Source: Verrucomicrobia bacterium UBA3761 (lineage in GTDB: Bacteria > Verrucomicrobiota > Kiritimatiellia > RFP12 > UBA1067). From it: 42,949 nt of DNA. Both the position numbers and the translations under genes were made by a program. Location of the stretch: positions 1-42,949 of the forward strand of contig DFGB01000042.1 of assembly GCA_002371135.1 (NCBI GenBank), given 5' to 3'. This document shows, in pieces, positions 23,158 through 30,860 of the stretch (the stretch's first letter is position 1; every line of letters starts with the position of its first letter). The notes under the pieces are model-generated. The model had not been told where the DNA came from, ran no database searches, and saw nothing but the letters and a program-made list of their open reading frames with translations.

Positions 23158-23910
23158 ATGGGCAGATTCAATGAGCTATTCGAAAACTGGTGGCTGCTTC
23201 CATGTGGCAGTGTGCTGATTTCTGCATCTTTTTTGGGCGCGGAACTGTTGCATGCCCATAATGCAGAATTCACAGCGGTTATGTTGATGTTCGTGCGTTT
23301 GTTGGTAATGGTTTCGATGTTGGGGTTGTCTTTTGAAGTTGTCAGAAGGCGAAAGTTAGATTGCGAGAATTGGAAGAGAAGACTTTCCGCAGCTCTTTTG
23401 TTGATATCTTTCTTTCTGACATCTTGTTTTGTGTTTATTAATCATAGAAAGATCAATGCCTGCTACAATCAGTATATTGCGTACCTGTTTGGCGTCCCGG
23501 ACGCCAACTTGCCAATGCCAGATCATAAATCTGTGAGGCTCAGGCCGCATGGGGAGATTTCGCATGATGGCGAGAGTGTTTCCGTATATGGTTCAATGGG
23601 TTGCTATAGGTTAATTGCCTCAATCAATACGCATGCGCCTGGAAAGATGTTTATAAAAGTTCATGAAATTAAAACAGGGATTCCGCTTTCTTTGCGTAGC
23701 ATTGCAAAGAACACATCTAGAGAGGCAGTGTTCTCTTGCAGTACGAACGAATGGTTTGCCTATGACTGCGTGTTTTTAATAACTGAAGGGCGCATCGATC
23801 AACCATATGGTGCTGTTTTCGAACTCTGGTTTAAGCCAAGCGATGGCGATTGCGAACGCATGCTTTGGTCTGGCAAGTATTGTATAACGGGCAGTTGTCG
23901 AGCATGGTAG
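23158..23910 (+). CDS. Polytopic membrane protein, candidate immunity factor for the second tip
   Basis: 250 residues with no recognised family. About three membrane segments in the first 100 residues (LLPCGSVLISASFLGAELL; VMLMFVRLLVMVSMLGLSF; LSAALLLISFFLTSCFVFI) are followed by a soluble C-terminal beta-rich domain (VRLRPHGEISHDGESVSVYG onward). It begins at the base after the stop of the toxin-like tip, with a strong GGAGGA ribosome site inside the tip gene, the usual toxin-immunity arrangement. The function is inferred from position. It is intact although the preceding toxin frame is broken. Confidence 0.6.
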   Translation: MGRFNELFENWWLLPCGSVLISASFLGAELLHAHNAEFTAVMLMFVRLLVMVSMLGLSFEVVRRRKLDCENWKRRLSAALLLISFFLTSCFVFINHRKINACYNQYIAYLFGVPDANLPMPDHKSVRLRPHGEISHDGESVSVYGSMGCYRLIASINTHAPGKMFIKVHEIKTGIPLSLRSIAKNTSREAVFSCSTNEWFAYDCVFLITEGRIDQPYGAVFELWFKPSDGDCERMLWSGKYCITGSCRAW

Positions 23911-23957
23911 GAAATCTAAATCCATCCGGGCTGTAAGATACCGTTTCCCGCCATTGA

Positions 23958-24932
23958 ATGCAAATGATTATGCGGCTGATTGTGATACTCGGTGGAACGG
24001 CGTTAACAATTGCGGCATTGATTGCTGTAATCGTTTTGCATAGTCCTGTCCAACCATTGGTTACGCCGGATGTGCCAGTTGCGACGTCTTCCGTCGAATT
24101 GCGCGTCAAGGCGGTGGAGCGCAAGGCGGAGCCGATGGCGCAAGCCGCCGTTGCCGACGCGTCTGCCGCGGTCGCAATCGTCTGCGGCGCGGACGAGGCG
24201 TCCGCCGTCCGCTATGAAGCACGCAGCGCCGCTCTCCGGTCTATCGCGAGGCGGAGGGATTTGCCGAGATCCGATGTCGACGCGCTTTCGGGTTATCTGC
24301 GCTCGTCTGACGACAATATGCGAGTGGAGCGCGTCGCCGCGTTGAAGAACGATGTAATGAACCTCCTGCGCAATCAAGAGCCGCAGCCGGATGGCTTCGC
24401 CGAGACGCTTGCGGGGATGTTTGAGAGCGGAGATCATCCGCCGGCCGTCCTCGACTACTGCATTCAGCATCTGGGCGCAATGCTTGACGGACTGGACGAT
24501 GCCATGCGCATCCGGGTTCGCGATGTGTTGTCAAGGTCGGCGAAAAGGACGAATATGCCATACGCCGGAACCGCACTCTATTCCTTGGCGGAGGATAGTC
24601 GGGCGACGAATGCGCAGAATGCGGAATTGAAGCGGCTGACCCTGGCGCTTTGCAAAAGCGGCGTCAATGCCGCCGCGCGGATAGCCGCCATTCAACTTGC
24701 CGGAGAGCGTGGCTATACGGAGGCGCTGCCGGTCTTGCACGATACGCTTTCCGGCGTCCGGCGCGATGCGGTGCTGGACATTGTCTGTATCGGCTCTATC
24801 GGGCTCGTCGGCACCGAGCACGATCTGCCGCTTCTGGAACGTTTTGCCGCCGACAGTCGCAGAGCTCCGGCAGTCGACGCCGCAATTGAGAGAATCAACA
24901 AGAGAAAGGCTGTGCAGGATGTTTCAAAGTGA
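23958..24932 (+). CDS. Membrane-anchored HEAT-repeat protein
   Basis: 324 residues. One N-terminal membrane segment (LIVILGGTALTIAALIAVIVL) is followed by an Ala-rich linker and then helical repeats of about 35-40 residues, the last ones recognisable as HEAT/PBS-type (ARIAAIQLAGERGYTEALPV, then DAVLDIVCIGSIGLVGTEHD). Such scaffolds bind proteins; the partner is unknown. The gene overlaps the next by 14 bases, so the two are translated together and probably cooperate at the membrane. GC rises again here compared with the preceding toxin region. Confidence 0.6.
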   Translation: MQMIMRLIVILGGTALTIAALIAVIVLHSPVQPLVTPDVPVATSSVELRVKAVERKAEPMAQAAVADASAAVAIVCGADEASAVRYEARSAALRSIARRRDLPRSDVDALSGYLRSSDDNMRVERVAALKNDVMNLLRNQEPQPDGFAETLAGMFESGDHPPAVLDYCIQHLGAMLDGLDDAMRIRVRDVLSRSAKRTNMPYAGTALYSLAEDSRATNAQNAELKRLTLALCKSGVNAAARIAAIQLAGERGYTEALPVLHDTLSGVRRDAVLDIVCIGSIGLVGTEHDLPLLERFAADSRRAPAVDAAIERINKRKAVQDVSK

Positions 24933-26058
24933 TAGGATGCGACCAATCCTCGGGCTGTTGTCGCTGACAGCGGCGGTGTCAATGGCCGCGCTTGCTGGCT
25001 TTGCCGGCCTCGTCTACCCGCAGGTAGGCGTGGACTTTGGCGAAATCTCCCCGAACGAAGCATCGGAGCGCTCCATTGAGCTGCAAAACACGTCGAAACG
25101 CACTATTCTCGTTTCTGAAGTCAAAGGCTGCTGCGGATCTGACGCCGCGCTCTCGCCGATGCGCATAGAGCCGTTGGCATTCGCGACGCTTACCGTTTCA
25201 CTCAAGCCCATGCTTCCGGGGGAATTCACCAAGCATGTCCAGATTTTCTGCGACGACCCCGAATCGCCAGTACTGGCAATCCCGGTCACCGGGACGGCGG
25301 TAAAAAACAAAGCGCCCCTTGCAACCGATCGCTGGACGTTTCCCGCTGTGGTCCTCGCCGGCATCGTCGATGGTTTCAATCCCTGCTCATTCGCAACAAT
25401 GATTTCTCTTGCCGGCATCCTTGCTATCGGCGGACGTAAACGCAAGGCGCGAATTATTGGAGGCCTGTCGTTCTGTCTCGGTTCATTCGTCACGTATATG
25501 CTGATGGGGCTTGGTCTAATGCAAGTGCTGCGCGCACTGAATGGCCTGCGCCTCGTGCATGATGTCGTCATTGCCATTCTTGCATTGTTGCTCATAATCC
25601 TATCCTTCTTGAGTTTTCGCGATGCACTGTGTTTCCGCAAGATTCCAGTCTTTTCTGTCGTCACGCTGAAACTGCCGGAAGGCGCCCGAAACCTCATCAG
25701 GCAAATTGCTATGTCCAGCTGGCGCGGTCCTGCCGTCGCTCTCGCCGGATTTGGATGCGCTTTCCTAGTCACGCTCCTAGACGCGCTATGCACAGGGCAG
25801 GTCTATGTGCCAGTCCTTGCCCTCATCTCACGCGAACCGGAAGCATGGCATTCCTTCGCATTACTTGTAATTTACAATCTCGCGTTTATATTGCCTCTTG
25901 TCGCAGTGTTTATTCTTGCATCCAAGACCACCGATGCCTTTCAAATGGCAAAGTGGTCGTCCCGCAACGTCATTCCAGCCAAAATCGCGCTCGGTTCTGT
26001 TTTTGCGCTGCTTGCGGTGCTGTTGTTGTTTGGATTCATCAGTGGTTTCAGGATTTGA
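24919..26058 (+). CDS. DUF1573 domain fused to a CcdA/DsbD-like membrane thiol transporter
   Basis: 379 residues from ATG 24919 (AAAGG nine bases upstream; 24937 is an alternative). A first membrane anchor leads into a DUF1573 immunoglobulin-like domain (VDFGEISPNEASERSIEL, NTSKRTILVSEVKGCCG, MLPGEFTKHVQIFCDDPES). The second half has about six membrane helices with DGFNPCSFATMISLAGIL in the first and LLDALCTGQVYVPVLAL in the fourth, the positions of the paired cysteines of CcdA/DsbD-type transporters. It probably moves reducing equivalents from cytoplasm to periplasm. The coupled HEAT protein is its likely partner. Whether it serves cytochrome maturation or the Cys-rich proteins nearby cannot be told. 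Confidence 0.75.
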   Translation: MFQSDRMRPILGLLSLTAAVSMAALAGFAGLVYPQVGVDFGEISPNEASERSIELQNTSKRTILVSEVKGCCGSDAALSPMRIEPLAFATLTVSLKPMLPGEFTKHVQIFCDDPESPVLAIPVTGTAVKNKAPLATDRWTFPAVVLAGIVDGFNPCSFATMISLAGILAIGGRKRKARIIGGLSFCLGSFVTYMLMGLGLMQVLRALNGLRLVHDVVIAILALLLIILSFLSFRDALCFRKIPVFSVVTLKLPEGARNLIRQIAMSSWRGPAVALAGFGCAFLVTLLDALCTGQVYVPVLALISREPEAWHSFALLVIYNLAFILPLVAVFILASKTTDAFQMAKWSSRNVIPAKIALGSVFALLAVLLLFGFISGFRI

Positions 26059-26144
26059 TATGATTTTTGCCACGTTCGGTTGGAGACAACCAAGAAAATC
26101 CTGTAAAACCACACTGGCAAACGTTGCTTTGATTCACTACCATG
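26059..26144. other. Non-coding spacer after the CcdA-like gene
   Basis: No gene, promoter or terminator that I can support. It begins a 769-base gene-poor stretch (26059-26827) filled by the inverted-repeat element, an RHS fragment, a hairpin and gene debris listed separately. Confidence 0.5.
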
Positions 26145-26331
26145 CAATAGAAATCTCCCGCAGAGAGCGCAGAGGGCGCAGAGTCTCTTGGGTTTTTCTC
26201 CGTTTTTACGAACATCTGAATCAACACAGACCTTGTCAAAATGCCAGACATGGGCTCTGAAAATATTATGAAACTCCAATAAAATCAACAATCTATGCGT
26301 CCTCTGCGCTCTCTGCGGAAGATTCCTATTG
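26145..26331. mobile_element. 187-bp inverted-repeat element with CGCAGAG words
   Basis: The left end CAATAGAAATCTCCCGCAGA and the complement of the right end agree at all but two or three of about 30 positions. The arms carry CGCAGAG words with period nine. No flanking duplication is visible. Its length equals that of the MITE at 4621-4807, but the terminal sequences differ. Confidence 0.55.
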
Positions 26332-26363
26332 TATTCTACTGGATGGAAATCAAACATTAATTG

Positions 26364-26520
26364 AGACTGCGACAGGCATCTGGCAGGTGACCTACAACGA
26401 CGAAAACCGCCCCGTCATGTGGGAGTGCGGCAGCACGAACATAGTCATGTCCTTCGACCGCATGGGCCGCCGCACGACCAAGAACGATTGGCTCTTCGCA
26501 CATTCTGGCGGGAACATACC
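26364..26520 (+). pseudogene. Internal fragment of an RHS gene
   Basis: The frame reads TGIWQVTYNDENRPVMWECG, then STNIVMSFDRMGRRTTKND, the segment just before the RHS core, closely matching 19958-20045 in DNA (NTNIVMSFDRMGRR). It has neither start nor tip. A third relic of RHS recombination in 7 kb. Confidence 0.7.
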
Positions 26521-26542
26521 CAGTGGAGCATGCAACTCCCCG

Positions 26543-26578
26543 CAATCGGCCGGGCGAAGAAGGACGGCATCAAAGTAT
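26543..26578 (+). pseudogene. 36-base fragment matching the 3' part of glnN
   Basis: Identical to 19011-19046 at 33 of 36 bases and in a frame giving AIGRAKKDGIKV against AIGQAKKDGIKV of glutamine synthetase. Sequence on both sides is unrelated to glnN. It may come from this or another type III synthetase gene. Confidence 0.45.
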
Positions 26579-26603
26579 GGCCGCGCTCAAAGCGCGGCCA
26601 TAC
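26575..26603. repeat. 12-bp perfect hairpin with GGCCGC core
   Basis: GTATGGCCGCGC and GCGCGGCCATAC around loop TCAAA. The GGCCGC/GCGGCC core is shared with palindromes at 3146, 3256 and 30786. The remaining 26604-26827 shows an open frame (IPEKLDFGFDRPARSAYY onward) that I do not recognise and regard as debris. Confidence 0.65.
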
Positions 26604-26827
26604 CGGAAAAACTCGACTTCGGTTTCGACAGACCTGCACGTTCCGCGTACTATGTGCCAGGAGCAGTGGTTGCGAACGTGGAAGAGTTGTTTGAGGGGGC
26701 TCGTTTTGTCGCATCGGAAGACGGACTCAGGACTTATTGCTCCGGCAACAAATAAGGTTGATTTCCATGGCGCGAGATAGCAAGGCCCAATCCTATTTCT
26801 TGCCATATCAATCGAATCCAGGAATTT

Positions 26828-27277
26828 CTACTTCTGCTTCCAGCTGCCGTCGTCGTCCTGCCACCAGACGCCAGAACCGACCGGGATGGCCTCGCGCATC
26901 TTCCTCGCCTTGCGCTTCTGGACGGACTCGAGCGCCACACCGCTCGATTCGGAGACTTCTTTGAAGCGCTTCATCCGCTTTGCGTTCGATTCTGCGACGA
27001 GTATCTTGTCGTCGTCGCTTGCGCCCGGACGCGCCTCCAGCATGCCGAGCGACGTAATCCCCGCAGCCTTCCTGTCCAGCATTTCCTTCACAGCCGCGAA
27101 GTCGCCGCGTGGTTTGGCTTGGTTCTCGTCCGCAAACGCCCTGTCGAGTTCGCGGTCGACCTTGAGGTTCACATCCATCGTGATGTGGATGGGCTTGATT
27201 TCGCTTTCGGTTTTCACCTGCAGGCATCCGCCCGCGGCGATGGCGGCGAATGCCGCTGTCAATATCGCTTTGTTCAT
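26828..27277 (-). CDS. Lipoprotein fusing YnbE to YdbL (DUF1318)
   Basis: 149 residues. A lipoprotein signal peptide ends in AAGGC (Cys 18). Residues 18-45 match the small outer-membrane lipoprotein YnbE (KPIHITMDVNLKVDRELD). From about 60 on the chain matches YdbL/DUF1318 (DRKAAGITSLGMLEARPG, NAKRMKRFKEVSESSG, MREAIPVGSGVWW). In E. coli these are separate proteins: YnbE joins YdbH to bridge the periplasm for phospholipid transport, and YdbL acts as a chaperone. Here both are one chain, 25 bases downstream of the YdbH-like gene. AGGAGA precedes ATG 27277. The two families are clear; the fused mode of action is inference. Confidence 0.85.
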   Translation of the reverse strand: MNKAILTAAFAAIAAGGCLQVKTESEIKPIHITMDVNLKVDRELDRAFADENQAKPRGDFAAVKEMLDRKAAGITSLGMLEARPGASDDDKILVAESNAKRMKRFKEVSESSGVALESVQKRKARKMREAIPVGSGVWWQDDDGSWKQK

Positions 27278-27302
27278 ATTCGTCTCCTTTTGTTTTGGAT
27301 TT

Positions 27303-28676
27303 TCAACTTCCCTTCGCCATTATCCCCAGCCCCGTGTTCAGCAGTTCCTCGATGTCGCCGTGGAACGTCACTTCGAAGGATACTGGCACGGTCGTGTTCC
27401 CTCGCGTGGCGGTGCCTTCGATTTTCAATCCAAGCGCCATCTTGCCGTCGTCTTCCGGAGTGAGGGTGATTTTAAGGACGGAATAGCTCAAGTTTGCAAG
27501 GGCGGAGGCGAAGTTGTCGCGCGTCGCCTTGTCGATGCCCGCGAGAGCGAGATTGTCGACAATCGGTTCGGGGTCCGATATGCGCAGCGAACCGGTTTCG
27601 CCGGGCGCGGAATGGAGGTAGGCGTTGGAGAGGCGGAGCGTCTTGCCGTCCTTGAGGCGCAGTGGAATCTTGCCGTAGAGCCGCCCCGTCGCGTCGCCGC
27701 GGAAGTCTTTGAAGTGCTTCATCAGTTCTCCGGCGTCGACGCCGTCCACGAAAATCGTCACGCCGGCGTTCAGCTTCGCCGGGTCGAGAAAGAGCGAATA
27801 AAGCCGTATGTCGCCGCCGCAGAATGTCCCGCCCGCCTCTGTGACGAGAAGCGCCGTCTCGGTCGCGCGGATTGACGCGAACGCCTTTGACAGCGTGAAG
27901 CCGGCGGCGGAAAGCGATGTCGTATGGATGAAGATCGGACTCAAGTCGACGTGGTCTCCTATCCCCGCCGCCCCGACGCCCGCGCCGAGATCGGCGATTT
28001 CGATGTCGTTCCCGGATGCGGTGCAGGCGATGTCGAGCCCGGTGAAGCGGACCTTCGCGTTCCACGAAGGGACGCCCAGGGCTTTTGTCTGTTCGGCATG
28101 CGCCGTCATTTCCGCATCGCCCGAGAAGCGGATGTTTTCGACGCCTGGCGTCTTCAGCCGGGCGAGGAGCGTCGCGAACACCTGCTCGCGTTCATCGAGC
28201 CTCGTCTTAGGCATTCGCACATCCGCCGACCATTCTCCCGAGGAAGAGGCCGCATACTCGCCGGTCAGCCCGAGCCGGGAGCCTTTTATCCTGAGTGCAA
28301 AGCCGCCTGTGGCGTCGACCCCGAACCATCGCCAGGCAAGTTTCACATGCGCAAGGCCGGAGTACGCCCAGTCCAGAATGCGTCCGTCGGCGCGTATCAG
28401 GTAGGCGCCGTCGCCGCGCGAAATATCGATTTTGGCGGTGGCTTTCGTGTTCTTCACGAGCCCAGGCGGCAGGGCCTTCAAACTGTCTGCGAGGTCGAAT
28501 TCTAGTTCCGGTATGTTTATCAGAGTGAGCGCCACCGGGGTCAGCCAGAAGATTGCGGCGAAGAGCGCGCACCAGATCGCCATATGCGTGAAGAAGCGTT
28601 TCACCCGGCTCTTGCGAGGTGGCGGGGTTTCGCGCTCCTCCGGCGTCCCGGCGGTCTTGGCGTCTTCGTTTTTCAC
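27303..28676 (-). CDS. YdbH-like AsmA-superfamily inter-membrane phospholipid transport protein
   Basis: 457 residues, about half of E. coli YdbH. One inner-membrane anchor (MAIWCALFAAIFWLTPVALT, about residues 31-50) is followed by a periplasmic beta-rich chain. The C-terminal part matches the YdbH conserved domain (GGTFCGGDIRLYSLFLDP, VDGVDAGELMKHFKDFRGDA, GRLYGKIPLRLKDGKTL). AsmA-like proteins form beta-taco grooves that carry phospholipid to the outer membrane. The start GTG overlaps the der stop as GTGA, and the YnbE-YdbL lipoprotein gene follows, which supports the assignment strongly. A shorter groove suggests a shorter bridge or assembly with other parts. Confidence 0.8.
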   Translation of the reverse strand: MKNEDAKTAGTPEERETPPPRKSRVKRFFTHMAIWCALFAAIFWLTPVALTLINIPELEFDLADSLKALPPGLVKNTKATAKIDISRGDGAYLIRADGRILDWAYSGLAHVKLAWRWFGVDATGGFALRIKGSRLGLTGEYAASSSGEWSADVRMPKTRLDEREQVFATLLARLKTPGVENIRFSGDAEMTAHAEQTKALGVPSWNAKVRFTGLDIACTASGNDIEIADLGAGVGAAGIGDHVDLSPIFIHTTSLSAAGFTLSKAFASIRATETALLVTEAGGTFCGGDIRLYSLFLDPAKLNAGVTIFVDGVDAGELMKHFKDFRGDATGRLYGKIPLRLKDGKTLRLSNAYLHSAPGETGSLRISDPEPIVDNLALAGIDKATRDNFASALANLSYSVLKITLTPEDDGKMALGLKIEGTATRGNTTVPVSFEVTFHGDIEELLNTGLGIMAKGS

Positions 28677-30019
28677 TTAGCCTCCCCGCGCGGCCGCGCC
28701 TTGAGGAATATTCTGAGCGGGGCTCCCTCGAGGCCGAATTTCGCGCGCAAAGCTTTTTCGATGTATGAAAGGTATGCGGTCGTGACGAGTTTCGGGTCAT
28801 TGACGAAGAGCCGTATCGTCTGGGGGTTGGTCGAGACTTGCAGGCCGTAGTATATCTTGAGCCGCTTGCCCTTGATCATGGGCGATAGCGTCTTCTTGGC
28901 GGCGATTTCTATCGTCCTGTTGAGGATGCCCGTCGCTAGTCTCATCGAGGCGGAGGCCGCGGCGGTGTCGATTGCTTCCACGCTGCGGCGGATGTTGTAG
29001 CCGGATTTCGCCGAACAGAAGACGAGCGGGGCGAAGTTGAGGAACGGCATCATCTGGCGCAAGGCGTCGGCGGCCTTCTTCTCCTGCACGCCGTCGGCCT
29101 CGGCGAGATCCCACTTGTTCATCAAAATCGCGCAGGCCTTGTTCGCTTCCAGTATCTTGCCTGCGATGCGCTTGTCCTGCATCGTGGGTCCCATCCCCGC
29201 ATCCATCACGAGCAGCACCACGTCCGCTTCCTTGATCGCATCCTCCGAACGGAAGAGAGAGAAATTGTCGACGCTCGTTTTCGACATTTTCGTGTGGGGC
29301 TTCATGCCGGCGGTGTCGACGAGCATGTAGCGTCTGGCGTCGGGCCCCGCGCCGATGGAGAAGGGGACTTCTACGGCGTCGCGCGTCGTCCCGGCGATAT
29401 CGGAGACGATCACGCGCGGCGCGTTCAGGAGGCGGTTTATGTAGGATGACTTGCCGGTGTTGGGGCGGCCGACGATTGCGACTCTGAGCGGTTGCGCGGA
29501 CGGGCCGTCCTCCGCCGCGGGCGGTGGCAGGCGCGAAGCGAGCGCCTCGACGAGCGCCGTCACGCCGCGCCCGTGTTCCGCCGATATCGGGAACACCTGC
29601 AGCCCGAAGCGCTCGAACGCCGCCGCGCGCCAGTCGTCGTCGGGCTCGTCGCATTTGTTCGCCGCGATTACGCACGGCACGCCGGATTCGCGCACGCGCT
29701 TTATAACTTCCTCGTCGAGCGGCGCAATTCCCTCGCGCACGTCCACCACGATCGCGCAGACGGCGGAGTCCTCCACGGCCATCGCCGCCTGCGCGCGCGT
29801 TTCTTCATCCAGCGGGTCGTGCGTCACGCGCTTGTCGAACGCAATCCCGCCCGTGTCCACCAGCATGGCCCGCCGTTCGCCGAGCTCTACTTCGCGTGTG
29901 ACCCGGTCGCGCGTCACGCCAGGCTGATCGAATACAATCGCGACCCGCTTCTTCGCGATGCGGTTGAACAGGGCGCTCTTGCCGGTGTTCGGCCGCCCGA
30001 CTAGCGATACGATGTTCAT
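28673..30019 (-). CDS. der: Ribosome biogenesis GTPase Der (EngA)
   Basis: 448 residues with two tandem GTPase domains and a C-terminal KH-like domain, the defining Der layout. Domain 1 has GRPNTGKS near residue 8, DTGG and NKCD; domain 2 has GRPNTGKSS near 183, DTAGM and NKWD. Der assists 50S subunit assembly. It begins a leftward run with ydbH overlapping by GTGA. There is no clear ribosome site; the upstream region is a heptamer array. Confidence 0.96.
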   Translation of the reverse strand: MNIVSLVGRPNTGKSALFNRIAKKRVAIVFDQPGVTRDRVTREVELGERRAMLVDTGGIAFDKRVTHDPLDEETRAQAAMAVEDSAVCAIVVDVREGIAPLDEEVIKRVRESGVPCVIAANKCDEPDDDWRAAAFERFGLQVFPISAEHGRGVTALVEALASRLPPPAAEDGPSAQPLRVAIVGRPNTGKSSYINRLLNAPRVIVSDIAGTTRDAVEVPFSIGAGPDARRYMLVDTAGMKPHTKMSKTSVDNFSLFRSEDAIKEADVVLLVMDAGMGPTMQDKRIAGKILEANKACAILMNKWDLAEADGVQEKKAADALRQMMPFLNFAPLVFCSAKSGYNIRRSVEAIDTAAASASMRLATGILNRTIEIAAKKTLSPMIKGKRLKIYYGLQVSTNPQTIRLFVNDPKLVTTAYLSYIEKALRAKFGLEGAPLRIFLKARPRGEAK

Positions 30020-30157
30020 GGAAGTTGGTAGTTGACAGGTAGGAGTTAGTAGTTGGTAGTTGGCAGTTATGTCTCCCGGTGCAACGAGAGTAATCCCGCA
30101 AATAGTTCTTCCCCGTTCAAAGCCATTGTCTCCTAATTCCCAACTCCCAACTGCTTA
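30020..30157. repeat. Heptamer (GTTGGTA / CCCAACT) array between der and the next gene
   Basis: GTTAGTA, GTTGGTA, GTTGGCA words with period seven (30031-30066) and complementary-type TCCCAAC words (30137-30151) near the other end. It fills the upstream region of der. Confidence 0.55.
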
Positions 30158-30694
30158 TCACCCTTCCTTCCAGATCTGGTGGGTTTGGCAGTAGTTGTAG
30201 AGGGCGTCGTAGGAGGGATAGCCGTCGTAGTCCGGCGCGTCGGTTCCTTCCCATGCCTGGAAGACGTCCTTGCAGATTCCGCGCAGAAGACCATACTCGT
30301 CGCGCTTGGCGCCGTGCGACATGTGCTCGCGCCATAGTCTCTTCGTCTCTTCGATCTGCCGCGCGCGCGTCTCCGTCTTCGGGGGCTTCAAGTATGTCTC
30401 GCGGCGGCGGACGGGCCGCGCTTGCCGCGGCCGCGAGAGGACCTGCTTTGCTTCGTTGCCGACCTCCCGTGCCGTCAACTCCACCCCTGCCGCCATCAAA
30501 AGTTCATTGCCCAGCTTGCGAAAGTCCTCTTCCAATTCCCTTGCCGCGGCGAGATTCTTCTCGGCAAGCTTTACAGTTTGCTTTACGGCGTATTCAAGTG
30601 CGGTGAAATGACTGGTGAGCGCGTTCGCGATTTCCGCCGATTGTCCTTTCTTCAAAACTTCTTTTATCGATTGCAATTCTTCGTTTGTCAACAT
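30158..30694 (-). CDS. Hypothetical protein with N-terminal coiled coil
   Basis: 178 residues from ATG 30694; the longer frame from 30754 is rejected because the promoter and AAAGGACAGG ribosome site lie inside it. The first ~70 residues are helical and charged (LTNEELQSIKEVLKKGQ, then AVKQTVKLAEKNLAAARELE), probably a coiled coil. A basic linker (SRPRQARPVRRRETYLK) is followed by a short C-terminal domain with Trp/Tyr (RLWREHMSHGAKRDEYG; YPSYDALYNYCQTHQIW). I do not recognise a family. No membrane segment. Confidence 0.6.
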   Translation of the reverse strand: MLTNEELQSIKEVLKKGQSAEIANALTSHFTALEYAVKQTVKLAEKNLAAARELEEDFRKLGNELLMAAGVELTAREVGNEAKQVLSRPRQARPVRRRETYLKPPKTETRARQIEETKRLWREHMSHGAKRDEYGLLRGICKDVFQAWEGTDAPDYDGYPSYDALYNYCQTHQIWKEG

Positions 30695-30724
30695 TGCTTT
30701 GCACCTGTCCTTTCGGTAGGCCAA

Positions 30725-30736
30725 TATATTACCATA
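30725..30736 (-). promoter_or_regulatory. Extended -10 promoter of the coiled-coil gene
   Basis: On the minus strand TATGGTAATATA, close to the 12-mer seen upstream of five other genes. It leaves a leader of about 25 bases with a ribosome site before ATG 30694. Confidence 0.5.
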
Positions 30737-30785
30737 TTTCCTCTGGATTTTCAATGGCGAATTTGGGAATCGGCGATTTCGGATC

Positions 30786-30851
30786 AGGGAAGAGGGAAGA
30801 AGCGGGAGGGCCGCGCTTCAGTGCGGCCCTCCCGCTTCTTCCCTCTTCCCT
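30786..30851. terminator. 29-bp perfect hairpin downstream of the beta-CASP gene
   Basis: 30786-30814 and 30823-30851 pair perfectly with an 8-base loop; the stem has purine-rich AGGGAAG words and a GGGCCGC core. It lies nine bases after the MBL gene stop, so it probably ends that leftward transcript. No U-tract follows. Confidence 0.7.
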
Positions 30852-30860
30852 CTATTTCTC

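Noticed and set aside
26145..26331. MITE identical to the 4621-4807 element (same 187-bp length)
   Set aside because: Terminal sequences differ and no target duplication is visible, so equal length is treated as chance.
26604..26755. Small gene IPEKLDFGFDRPARSAYY onward
   Set aside because: No start of its own, no ribosome site and no family; it runs on from RHS and glnN scraps, so debris is more likely.
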